Source of the DNA: Candidatus Dadabacteria bacterium
Lineage (GTDB): Bacteria > Desulfobacterota_D > UBA1144 > Nemesobacterales > UBA2774
Direction: 5' to 3'
Length of the DNA stretch: 21,161 nt
Assembly (NCBI GenBank): GCA_030632765.1
Contig: DAOVUC010000002.1
Location: 1-21,161 of the forward strand
The notes below the pieces were generated by a model. It was given only the letters and a program-made list of their open reading frames with translations, ran no database searches and was not told where the DNA came from. Position numbers and translations under genes: made by a program. This document shows positions 1 through 6,545 of the stretch, in pieces (the stretch's first letter is position 1; every line of letters begins with the position of its first letter).

Positions 1-30
1 GAAGTCATTAATCTATAGGAGGTATTTCAA

Positions 31-1209
31 ATGGCAGTTTCATATCCATTCAGCTCAAAGATTAGCCATTTTGTTCCACCGAGGCAGTGGGACAGCATGA
101 GAGTAGCTCGGGATTTAGAGAAAAAGACTGGGCAGAAGATTATTCATTTTGAAAAAGGGGATTATCAAGGTCCTGACTTTGATACTCCGCAGCATGTATT
201 AGACGCCACTGAGCAGGCGCTCAGAGATGGTTATGTCAGATACGATCCGGGACCCGGGCTTCCGGAGCTAAGAGAAGCTCTAGCACAAGAGATGACAGGG
301 CGAGGAAGACCGACCCAACCTGAAGAGGTCATCGTTACGGCAGGAGCCAAGCATGCATTGACCATGTCGCTATTAACTTTTTTGGAAGAGGGAGACCATG
401 TTATATTCCCTAACCCAGGTTATCCGCCTGATGAAGTCTGGGCTAAATATGTAAGGGCCAATATTGATCATACTCCGCTTACAAGTCCCGACTGGCAGTT
501 TGACATCGAAAAACTCGATGCGATGATAACGCCCAAAACAAAGCTGCTTATCATAAACACACCACAGAGACCAAACGGACACTTAGTTGAAAACCCTGAA
601 GAGATTGCTGAGCTGTGCTTCAAGAACCCACAATTGATGGTCATTACAGATGAAATATTTTCACATGTAACTTATGATAAGCCTCACAAATCCATATCCG
701 CCATTCCGGGTATGGCTGAAAGGTCGCTAGTTATCGACACATTCTCAAAAACTTATGCTATGACAGGTTGGAGAATTGGATTTGCTGTTGCGCCAGTACC
801 TGTGATAGATAAGCTCTCAATATTCCTGCAAGACAGTATTACAAATGTTGCAGCTTTCATTCAAAAGGCCGCGTATACCGCACTCACAGGCCCACAAGAC
901 TGGGTCCATGAAAAGCATGCAATACTGAAACAGAAGAGAGATAGAATGGTTGCAGGATTAAATACTGTGCCGGGCGTTAGTTGTGACACACCAGACGGCG
1001 CCTTCTATGCTTTTGCGGATATTAGAGGAACCGGGTTAACATCTCAGGAGTACACAGACCAATTAGTTGTAAAAGCCGGAGTTGCTGTTGTGGCCGGAAC
1101 CGCATTTGGAAGCCAGGGGGAGGGCTTTATAAGAGTAACCTATGCGTGTGCCGACGAAGACATCGATGAAGGTATCAGAAGAATGAAAGAAGCCAACCTT
1201 CAAAAATAG
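31..1209 (+). CDS. PLP-dependent class I/II aminotransferase
   Basis: A fold-type I aminotransferase of 392 residues, about the usual length. Lys240 in SKTYAMTGWRIG is the residue that would form the Schiff base with pyridoxal phosphate. Asp207 in DEIF is the residue that pairs with the cofactor ring nitrogen, and Arg368 in GFIRVTYA would bind the substrate carboxylate. Two positions are unusual. The NPTG motif reads RPNG (Arg180-Pro-Asn-Gly), and the tyrosine normally three residues after the Asp is Phe210. The start is well supported: AGGAGG at 17-22 lies 8 bases before the ATG. The amino-acid substrate cannot be told from sequence. A 160-base gap with a strong hairpin separates it from the next plus-strand gene, so it need not share that gene's transcript. 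Its upstream context is outside the window. Confidence 0.9.
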   Translation: MAVSYPFSSKISHFVPPRQWDSMRVARDLEKKTGQKIIHFEKGDYQGPDFDTPQHVLDATEQALRDGYVRYDPGPGLPELREALAQEMTGRGRPTQPEEVIVTAGAKHALTMSLLTFLEEGDHVIFPNPGYPPDEVWAKYVRANIDHTPLTSPDWQFDIEKLDAMITPKTKLLIINTPQRPNGHLVENPEEIAELCFKNPQLMVITDEIFSHVTYDKPHKSISAIPGMAERSLVIDTFSKTYAMTGWRIGFAVAPVPVIDKLSIFLQDSITNVAAFIQKAAYTALTGPQDWVHEKHAILKQKRDRMVAGLNTVPGVSCDTPDGAFYAFADIRGTGLTSQEYTDQLVVKAGVAVVAGTAFGSQGEGFIRVTYACADEDIDEGIRRMKEANLQK

Positions 1210-1222
1210 GCTTAACATTGAC

Positions 1223-1290
1223 AAATTTCAGGAGATAAGCTTTTATCTACCGCGTACACCTACCGGCAAATAAAAGCTTAGCTCCAAATT
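1223..1290. repeat. Long inverted repeat (hairpin) between genes
   Basis: GGAGATAAGCTTTTAT (1231-1246) is matched by ATAAAAGCTTAGCTCC (1270-1285). Together they form a 16-bp stem with one mismatch and a 23-base loop. Five more A-T pairs (1224-1228 with 1286-1290) extend it after a two-base CA bulge. It lies 14 bases after the aminotransferase stop codon. There is no T tract after either arm, so it is not a textbook intrinsic terminator. It may stabilise the 3' end of the upstream mRNA or terminate in another way. Confidence 0.55.
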
Positions 1291-1368
1291 CTTTGATTAA
1301 GAATCTCCTATAAATAAGTTATATTAACGATATAAAACATTATTTATACATAAGTATGGTGGTTCATT

Positions 1369-2208
1369 ATGTCCAGACCCGGCATTTCTAAACATATTTT
1401 TAAACCCCTTTTCATCCTCTTCACAATAGTTTTAATAAGTTTGCCCATACTATCCTGTTATAAGGCTCCTGTAACCGGGCGTTCTCAGTTTATCATTCTT
1501 ACTCAGTCTCAAGAAAATGAGATGGGTGTAACAGCTTTTAATGACGTATTAAAGAACGAGCAGATATCCAATAATCGATCCTACAACAGCGCAGTTACCA
1601 GAGTCGGCCAAAGAATTGCAGCGGTATCGGACACCCAAAATTATGAGTGGGATTTCAAAGTAATAGAGAATAATGAGCAAATAAACGCTTTTGCTCTGCC
1701 GGGAGGAAAGGTAGCAGTGTATACCGGCATACTACCTGTTGCACAAACCGATGCGGGGCTTGCTACTGTAATGGCTCATGAAGTGGCCCATGTAGCTGCC
1801 CGCCACGGCGGGGAGAGAGTTTCAACAGGAATACTCGCTCAATTAGGAGCAGTGGGAGTGGGAGCTGCTATGGGTGGAAGTGATCCATATGTTTATGAAG
1901 CAGTTATGCAGGCATACGGGCTCGGAGCAAATGTAGGCGTGCTATTGCCATTTGGTAGATCTCAAGAATCTGAGGCTGACAGAATTGGCCTTGTGTATAT
2001 GGCAAAGGCAGGATATGACCCGAGAGAGGCAGTTGCTTTTTGGCAGAGAATGGATGAGGCTGTAAAAGGAAAGCCCCAGCCTCCTGAATTCTTATCAACA
2101 CATCCGGGTTATGGAACAAGAATACGCAATTTACAGCAGTGGCTTCCTGAGGCAATGGCTTACTACAACAGCTCTTCAAAAGCACCGAACAACCCAATCA
2201 TAAATTAA
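1369..2208 (+). CDS. M48 family zinc metalloprotease, lipoprotein
   Basis: A 279-residue Ste24/BepA/LoiP-type peptidase. The N-terminus has a hydrophobic segment ending in a lipobox, LPILSC, with Cys30 as the likely lipidation site, so the mature protein should be tethered to a membrane facing the periplasm. The zinc motif HEVAH is at 137-141. The downstream ESEAD (200-204) supplies the EXXXD ligand, and His245 in STHPGYG matches the extra histidine seen in BepA-type proteins. No TPR repeats follow, unlike BepA, so it is closer in build to the short LoiP/YcaL kind. Such proteases act in outer-membrane protein quality control. The start is supported by GGTGG at 1358-1362, 6 bases before the ATG. 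Confidence 0.9.
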   Translation: MSRPGISKHIFKPLFILFTIVLISLPILSCYKAPVTGRSQFIILTQSQENEMGVTAFNDVLKNEQISNNRSYNSAVTRVGQRIAAVSDTQNYEWDFKVIENNEQINAFALPGGKVAVYTGILPVAQTDAGLATVMAHEVAHVAARHGGERVSTGILAQLGAVGVGAAMGGSDPYVYEAVMQAYGLGANVGVLLPFGRSQESEADRIGLVYMAKAGYDPREAVAFWQRMDEAVKGKPQPPEFLSTHPGYGTRIRNLQQWLPEAMAYYNSSSKAPNNPIIN

Positions 2209-2263
2209 ATTATTTGCAACTTATATCAGATCCCGTGAACATATATTAAATTGGCCCTAAACA

Positions 2264-2920
2264 ATGACTACTTCAAAGCGGATTAACAAGTTATATAGAT
2301 TGCTCTACAAAAAATATGGCCCCCAAGGCTGGTGGCCCGGGGACTCCCAGCTCGAATGTATTTTGGGAGCTATCCTTGCTCAAAATACATCATGGAAAAA
2401 CGTAGAAAAAGCTATTAACAACCTCAGGAAGTTAAACCTGATTTCAATAGATAAATTAAAATTATTAACTACTGATGAGCTCGCTCAGTTAATCAGGTCT
2501 TCGGGATATTTCAATCAAAAAGCCCTTAAGATAAAAAATTTCGTAAAATTTATCACTGAGAATTACAACGGCAGCCTTGAGAATATGTTTGAAGAGGATA
2601 TGTATGTATTAAGGGACAAACTTCTCAGCATAAAGGGGGTGGGTCCTGAAACCGCTGATTGCATAATTCTATATGGCGGGAACAAACCAATTTTTGTAAT
2701 AGATACTTATACCTATAGAGTGCTTTCCAGACATGGTCTTGTGCCTGAACAAACTAGCTATAATGAAATGCAGGAACTGTTTATGGATTCTTTAAATCTC
2801 GACCCAGGAATTTTTAATGAGTATCATGCGTTACTTGTAAAAGTGGGGAAAGAACATTGTAAAAAACGCATTCCATTATGTACGGGCTGCCCTCTTGAGG
2901 GTGACCCGCACACTATTTAA
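2264..2920 (+). CDS. HhH-GPD DNA glycosylase, endonuclease III-like (MagIII/COG2231 type)
   Basis: A 218-residue base-excision repair glycosylase of the endonuclease III superfamily. The helix-hairpin-helix is in LLSIKGVGPETADCII, and catalytic Asp147 lies in VIDTYTYR. The position of the lyase lysine of E. coli Nth (Lys120, 18 residues before Asp138) is Glu129 here, again 18 residues before the Asp. The protein should therefore be a monofunctional glycosylase without AP-lyase activity, as in Helicobacter MagIII-type enzymes that remove alkylated bases. The C-terminal cysteines follow C-x6-C-x2-C, but the fourth cysteine of the usual cluster motif is Pro. Substrate preference is inferred from the family only. 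No clear Shine-Dalgarno precedes the ATG. It starts 55 bases after the M48 gene and could be cotranscribed with it. Confidence 0.8.
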   Translation: MTTSKRINKLYRLLYKKYGPQGWWPGDSQLECILGAILAQNTSWKNVEKAINNLRKLNLISIDKLKLLTTDELAQLIRSSGYFNQKALKIKNFVKFITENYNGSLENMFEEDMYVLRDKLLSIKGVGPETADCIILYGGNKPIFVIDTYTYRVLSRHGLVPEQTSYNEMQELFMDSLNLDPGIFNEYHALLVKVGKEHCKKRIPLCTGCPLEGDPHTI

Positions 2921-2921
2921 G

Positions 2922-2948
2922 TTCCAATTTTTAGTATTGAAGTTGGAA
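2922..2948. repeat. Small inverted repeat between convergent genes
   Basis: TTCCAA (2922-2927) and TTGGAA (2943-2948) form a 6-bp stem with a 15-base loop. It follows the glycosylase stop codon and faces the end of rplT. It is weak and lacks a T tract. It is the only candidate 3'-end structure I see in the 90-base gap between the two converging genes. Confidence 0.25.
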
Positions 2949-3009
2949 GACAAAATATGGTAGGAACTATCTACAAATACTTTACTTTGCCTATCTGTTG
3001 TGTCGCTTA

Positions 3010-3363
3010 TTAATTTAAACCCGACTTAGCAACATCAACTACTGCTTTAAAACTCTCAGGTTCCCTAATAGCCATCTCTGACAGAGCCTTTCTATCAAGT
3101 TCAACCCCAGCCTTCTTTAACTCTCCCATAAATTTGCTATAGGAAAATCCATAAGGCCTTACAGCAGCATTAATTCTAGCAATCCAAAGCCTTCTAAAAT
3201 CTCTTTTTCTTTGACGCCTGTCTCTATATGCATAAGCCAGTGCTCGGATAAGAGTTTCTTTAGCTCTTCTTATATTATTTTTTCTTCTACCCCAAAAACC
3301 TTTGGCTTGCTTAAGTAGCCTTTTTCTTCTTTTTCTTGAAGCAACGCCTCTTTTTACTCTCAT
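3010..3363 (-). CDS. rplT: 50S ribosomal protein L20
   Basis: A 117-residue protein with the full L20 pattern. It has a very basic N-terminal arm beginning [15 protein letters not shown] that threads into 23S rRNA, then a globular half with [19 protein letters not shown]20 is essential early in 50S assembly. In several bacteria it also represses its own operon by binding the mRNA; no such site could be confirmed here. AGGAG at 3370-3374 lies 6 bases before the ATG. It is the last gene of the thrS-infC-rpmI-rplT operon, 26 bases after rpmI. Confidence 0.98.
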   Translation of the reverse strand: MRVKRGVASRKRRKRLLKQAKGFWGRRKNNIRRAKETLIRALAYAYRDRRQRKRDFRRLWIARINAAVRPYGFSYSKFMGELKKAGVELDRKALSEMAIREPESFKAVVDVAKSGLN

Positions 3364-3389
3364 TTCTATCTCCTAATTATTATAGACCC

Positions 3390-3593
3390 TTATTTATAAG
3401 GAACATAAGTTTTTATTCTTCTTCCCGCATTACCATCCAGAAACTCAGGAGTGTTAAGCCTTCTCTTGCGCTTCCTTGCCTTTTTAACGTTCAAATGGCT
3501 TCCGCCACCGCGCGCCCTCTTTACTTTGCCACTTCCCGTAAGCTTAAACCTCTTTGCGGCGCTTCTATTTGTTTTCACTTTGATCTTTGGCAT
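3390..3593 (-). CDS. rpmI: 50S ribosomal protein L35
   Basis: A 67-residue L35 starting MPKIKVKTNRSAAKRFK, with the basic GSGKVKRARGGGSH core. An in-frame ATG four codons upstream (3605) is not used in my call, because MPKIKVKT is the family's standard N-terminus. AAGGTGG at 3602-3608, 8 bases before the chosen ATG, also supports it. The gene starts inside infC, with a 29-base overlap, so its ribosome binding site lies within infC codons. This suggests translational coupling to IF3 synthesis. Confidence 0.97.
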   Translation of the reverse strand: MPKIKVKTNRSAAKRFKLTGSGKVKRARGGGSHLNVKKARKRKRRLNTPEFLDGNAGRRIKTYVPYK

Positions 3594-4173
3594 CGTTTGT
3601 TCCACCTTGAGTATTTTTCTTTGGTGATATCACCATTATTAAATTTTTTCCTTCCATTTTAGGAGGTATATCCACTCCTCCAAGATCCGCTACCTTTTCA
3701 AGGATTCTGTTTGCAAGCTTTCGTCCTAATTCCGGGTGCACAATCTCTCTACCTCTAAAAAATATCCGAATTTTTGTTTTATTATCTTCTCCTAAAAATT
3801 CCCTGATACGACCTATTTTCACATCCAGGTCATGATCTCCAATATTTGGACGAAACTTAATTTCTTTAAGTACCTGAGATTTTTGTTTCTTTGCCGCCGC
3901 CTGTTTTTTCAGCTCATATTTGTATTTTCCGTAATCCATTAATCTGCATACGGGCGGATTTGCATTAGGAGCAACTTCGACAAGATCAACCCCTCTTTCC
4001 TCAGACATTGACAGTGCCTCTCTGATAGAAAGAACTCCTAATTGTTCTCCATCTCCGGCGATAAGCCGGACTTCTCTAGCTCTAATCCGCTGATTTATCC
4101 TAACTTCGGGCTCTCTACTTCTACTATATCCTCTTCCTTTTACTCTGGCTATATCTACTCGACCTCCCGCCAT
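3565..4173 (-). CDS. infC: Translation initiation factor IF-3
   Basis: IF3 binds the 30S subunit, blocks premature 50S joining and rejects non-canonical start codons. The N-terminal domain (RINQRIRAREVRLI through NPPVCRLMDYGKYKYE), the lysine-rich linker and the C-terminal domain (KEIKFRPNIGDHD, FRGREIVHPELG, MEGKNLIMVISPKK) are all present, followed by a short polar tail. The longest reading begins at ATG 4173 (202 residues), overlaps thrS by 19 bases and has no Shine-Dalgarno. An alternative is the in-frame ATA at 4152-4150, which sits 10 bases after GGGAGG (4168-4163) and gives 195 residues. infC in other bacteria often starts with a rare codon such as AUU, so the ATA start is a serious option. 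The gene overlaps rpmI at its 3' end. Confidence 0.96.
   Translation of the reverse strand: MAGGRVDIARVKGRGYSRSREPEVRINQRIRAREVRLIAGDGEQLGVLSIREALSMSEERGVDLVEVAPNANPPVCRLMDYGKYKYELKKQAAAKKQKSQVLKEIKFRPNIGDHDLDVKIGRIREFLGEDNKTKIRIFFRGREIVHPELGRKLANRILEKVADLGGVDIPPKMEGKNLIMVISPKKNTQGGTNDAKDQSENK
4150..4168 (-). promoter_or_regulatory. Candidate infC ribosome binding site with AUA start
   Basis: Reading the minus strand, GGGAGG (4168-4163) is followed after 10 bases by ATA (4152-4150) in the infC frame. The thrS stop codon TAG (4157-4155) falls within the spacer, which would favour reinitiation. The only upstream ATG (4173) is preceded by an A-rich stretch without purine-rich SD character. The start choice is inferred. 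Confidence 0.45.
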
Positions 4174-6083
4174 TTTTGAGGGTTAAGTTCAGTTTCTATA
4201 GAAATTAAAAAATCTTCAACTGTCATAGAAGAAATGTTTTTACCCCCTAGTTTTCTTGGTGCAACGGTGCACGTCTCGACTTCATTATTACCTATCACGA
4301 GTAAATAAGGAATTTTCTCAAGCTGAGCTTCCCTTACTTTGAATCCTAATTTCTCATTTCTAAAATCTTTCTCAACTCTCATACTTTTATCCCTCAAGGC
4401 TTTATAAACCTTCTCACCGTACTCTTTCTGTTCATCGCTTATTGTAGCAATACGTATCTGAACCGGGCTCAACCATAGTGGAAACGCTCCCCCGTAATGC
4501 TCAATCAATATCCCAAAGAACCTTTCCATCGAGCCGAATATCGCACGGTGAATCATTATAGGCTGATGACGACTATTATCATCCCCTATAAAACTCATAT
4601 CAAACCTCTCAGGAAGGTTAAAATCTACCTGAACTGTAGAGCACTGCCAAGCTCTGCCCAAAACATCCTTAATTTTGAGATCAATCTTAGGTCCATAAAA
4701 CGCCCCTCCCCCCTCATCTACTTCATAATCAAGACCCTTGGAATCTAAGGCGTTTCTCAAGGCATCGGTAGCTCTATCCCATACTTCTTCGCTCCCTACA
4801 AACTTCTCGGGCCGGGTGGAAAGATAAATTTCATAATCATCGAATCCAAATGTTTTAAAAAATAAAATTGTTAAATCCAGAACTCCTAGAACCTCTTCTT
4901 CAATCTGATCGGGTCTGCAAAAAATATGTGCGTCATCCTGGGAAAAGCCTCTTACCCTTAGTAGCCCATGCAATACTCCAGAGCGTTCATAACGGTATAC
5001 AGTACCAATTTCCGCCCATCTTAAGGGAAGGTCCCTATAGCTTCTAATATTAGTTTTATAAATCATGATATGAAACGGACAGTTCATAGGCTTGAGCTGA
5101 TATTCAGTGTTATCGACTTCAATGCGGGGATACATATTTTCTTTATAGAATTCCAAGTGACCGCTTGTTTTCCATAGATCAATGTTCGCTATATGGGGGG
5201 TGTATAGTAATTCATAACCGTAACGTTCATGCTGCTCCAGCCAAAAATCCTCGATAACTCTTCTGATTCTGGAACCCTTTGGATGCCATAGTACAAGCCC
5301 CGCGCCTATATCTTCCTGAATACTGAATAAATCAAGTTCTTTACCCAATTTTCTATGATCACGTTTTTTGGCTTCTTCAAGTTTGTTAAGATAAGTCTTG
5401 AGTTCCTTGCGGTCCCAAAACGCGGTGCCGTAAATCCTTTGCAGCATGGCGTTCTTTTCACTGCCTCTCCAGTAAGCGCCCGCTGAGCTAAGGAGTTTAA
5501 AAGCCCTAACAAAGCCAGTTGAGGGAGCATGGGGGCCTCTGCAAAGGTCATACCAGCCGTCCTGATCATAAATAGTTATCTGCTCAGCCGAGGGAAGGTC
5601 ATTTATAATCTCGACTTTATAAGTCTCACCATCTTTTTCAAAAATATTGATTGCATCTTCCCTTGAAACCTTTTTTCTAGTTAAAGGTTTTTTCTGAGCG
5701 GCGATCTCCTTCATTTTATTCTCTATTTTTTCTAAGTCCTCAGGGGTAAAGCCGCGGGAATATTCAAAATCATAATAAAACCCGTTATCTATAACAGGTC
5801 CGATAGTAACTTTTGCCTCGGGGAATAGACTCTGTACCGCCTCAGCCATAATATGAGCCGCAGTGTGTCTTATGAAATAAAGTCCTTCCTCAGAATTAAG
5901 CTTGATAGGCTCCACGGTAGAGTCTGAATCCAACTCATAGTAGAAATCAGCCAAATTTCCATTGACCTTGGCGCCAACCGTAGATTTCTCAGCACCTATA
6001 GACTCTATTATCTCTCCTAGAGTTGTTCCTGTCGGAAACGATTTGGTTACTCCGTCTGGGAGTTGTATGTTAATTTCAGTCAT
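4155..6083 (-). CDS. thrS: Threonine--tRNA ligase
   Basis: A full-length, 642-residue class II synthetase that charges tRNA-Thr in the cytoplasm. The TGS domain spans about residues 1-62. The editing domain that removes serine from mischarged tRNA has its HTAAH (His73, His77) and CRGPH (Cys181, His185). The catalytic core carries the zinc ligands Cys335 (MNCPFH), His386 (DDAHIF) and His512 (MIHRAI), within one residue of the E. coli positions. The C-terminal anticodon-binding domain follows from about 535. No strong Shine-Dalgarno precedes the ATG. It starts only 22 bases after the CCA end of tRNA-Val, so the two are probably transcribed together and separated by tRNA 3' processing. It ends overlapping infC. 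Confidence 0.98.
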   Translation of the reverse strand: MTEINIQLPDGVTKSFPTGTTLGEIIESIGAEKSTVGAKVNGNLADFYYELDSDSTVEPIKLNSEEGLYFIRHTAAHIMAEAVQSLFPEAKVTIGPVIDNGFYYDFEYSRGFTPEDLEKIENKMKEIAAQKKPLTRKKVSREDAINIFEKDGETYKVEIINDLPSAEQITIYDQDGWYDLCRGPHAPSTGFVRAFKLLSSAGAYWRGSEKNAMLQRIYGTAFWDRKELKTYLNKLEEAKKRDHRKLGKELDLFSIQEDIGAGLVLWHPKGSRIRRVIEDFWLEQHERYGYELLYTPHIANIDLWKTSGHLEFYKENMYPRIEVDNTEYQLKPMNCPFHIMIYKTNIRSYRDLPLRWAEIGTVYRYERSGVLHGLLRVRGFSQDDAHIFCRPDQIEEEVLGVLDLTILFFKTFGFDDYEIYLSTRPEKFVGSEEVWDRATDALRNALDSKGLDYEVDEGGGAFYGPKIDLKIKDVLGRAWQCSTVQVDFNLPERFDMSFIGDDNSRHQPIMIHRAIFGSMERFFGILIEHYGGAFPLWLSPVQIRIATISDEQKEYGEKVYKALRDKSMRVEKDFRNEKLGFKVREAQLEKIPYLLVIGNNEVETCTVAPRKLGGKNISSMTVEDFLISIETELNPQKWREVE

Positions 6084-6105
6084 AATATTTATTCGTAAAT
6101 TGATG

Positions 6106-6180
6106 TGGTGAGCACGGCAGGATTTGAACCAGCGACCTCTTGCATGTCAAGCAAGCGCTCTACCCCTGAGCTACGCGCTC
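6106..6180 (-). tRNA. tRNA-Val (anticodon GAC)
   Basis: A complete cloverleaf on the minus strand. The acceptor GAGCGCG pairs with CGTGCTC (one G-T), the D stem is GCTC/GAGC, and the anticodon stem CTTGC/GCAAG carries loop TTGACAT, anticodon GAC. The T arm is GCTGG-TTCAAAT-CCTGC, with one T-T mismatch in the stem. The discriminator is A and CCA is encoded. It is head-to-head with tRNA-Gln and lies immediately upstream of thrS. Confidence 0.95.
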
Positions 6181-6282
6181 GTAAAGTTTTAAAACGCTTA
6201 AGTTTCTTATATAAATCATTGCCTGTCAAGGTTATTTCCCTAAAGCAGCAAAAATGAATTTTTTTCTGGGAATTTATATAGA

Positions 6283-6312
6283 TTACAGGAATTTTATTGA
6301 TAAGGATATAAA
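6283..6312 (+). promoter_or_regulatory. Putative promoter of tRNA-Gln
   Basis: TTACAG (6283-6288) and TATAAA (6307-6312) are separated by 18 bases. This places the transcription start about 20 bases before the mature tRNA-Gln 5' end. The match is to the sigma-70 consensus by eye only. Confidence 0.4.
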
Positions 6313-6339
6313 ATCTTGGTAACATAATCACGTTCGTGG

Positions 6340-6413
6340 TGGGCCGTCGTCTAATGGTAGGACCCTGGCCTTTGACGCCAGTTGTAGAGGTTCGAATCCT
6401 CTCGGCCCAGCCA
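6340..6413 (+). tRNA. tRNA-Gln (anticodon TTG)
   Basis: A complete cloverleaf. The acceptor TGGGCCG/CGGCCCA has the U1-A72 pair typical of tRNA-Gln. The D stem is GTCT/GGAC, the anticodon stem CTGGC/GCCAG has loop CTTTGAC with anticodon TTG, and the T arm is AGAGG-TTCGAAT-CCTCT. The discriminator is G and CCA is encoded. It reads CAA and, by wobble, CAG codons. Confidence 0.96.
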
Positions 6414-6480
6414 CAACTAAAAGCTTATTTAGTATTTATAAAGTCGGCACCAATTCAAGCTCCTTTTCCCTGATCTTATT

Positions 6481-6503
6481 GGGTTTCATGACAGCTTAAA
6501 CCC
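6481..6503. repeat. Short hairpin between tRNA-Gln and pcrA
   Basis: GGGTTT (6481-6486) and AAACCC (6498-6503) form a perfect 6-bp stem with an 11-base loop. The structure follows tRNA-Gln and precedes pcrA. It could end the tRNA transcript, but no T tract follows directly. Confidence 0.25.
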
Positions 6504-6545
6504 GGATAATTAATTTCTTTGTATAAGCATTTTTATAAAAACGAT

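Noticed and set aside
3336..3662. 108-codon plus-strand frame across rplT/rpmI
   Set aside because: It is the antisense shadow of conserved ribosomal protein genes and has no ribosome binding site or family features.
6206..6229. Perfect TTGACA on the minus strand (6229-6224) with TATATAAG close by, as a tRNA-Val promoter
   Set aside because: The spacing to the TATA-like hexamers is only 10-12 bases, and 17 bases downstream there is no -10. A promoter must exist near here, but I cannot define it.
6089..6331. 80-codon minus-strand frame spanning tRNA-Val
   Set aside because: Its C-terminal half is the translation of the tRNA gene itself, a common spurious protein.
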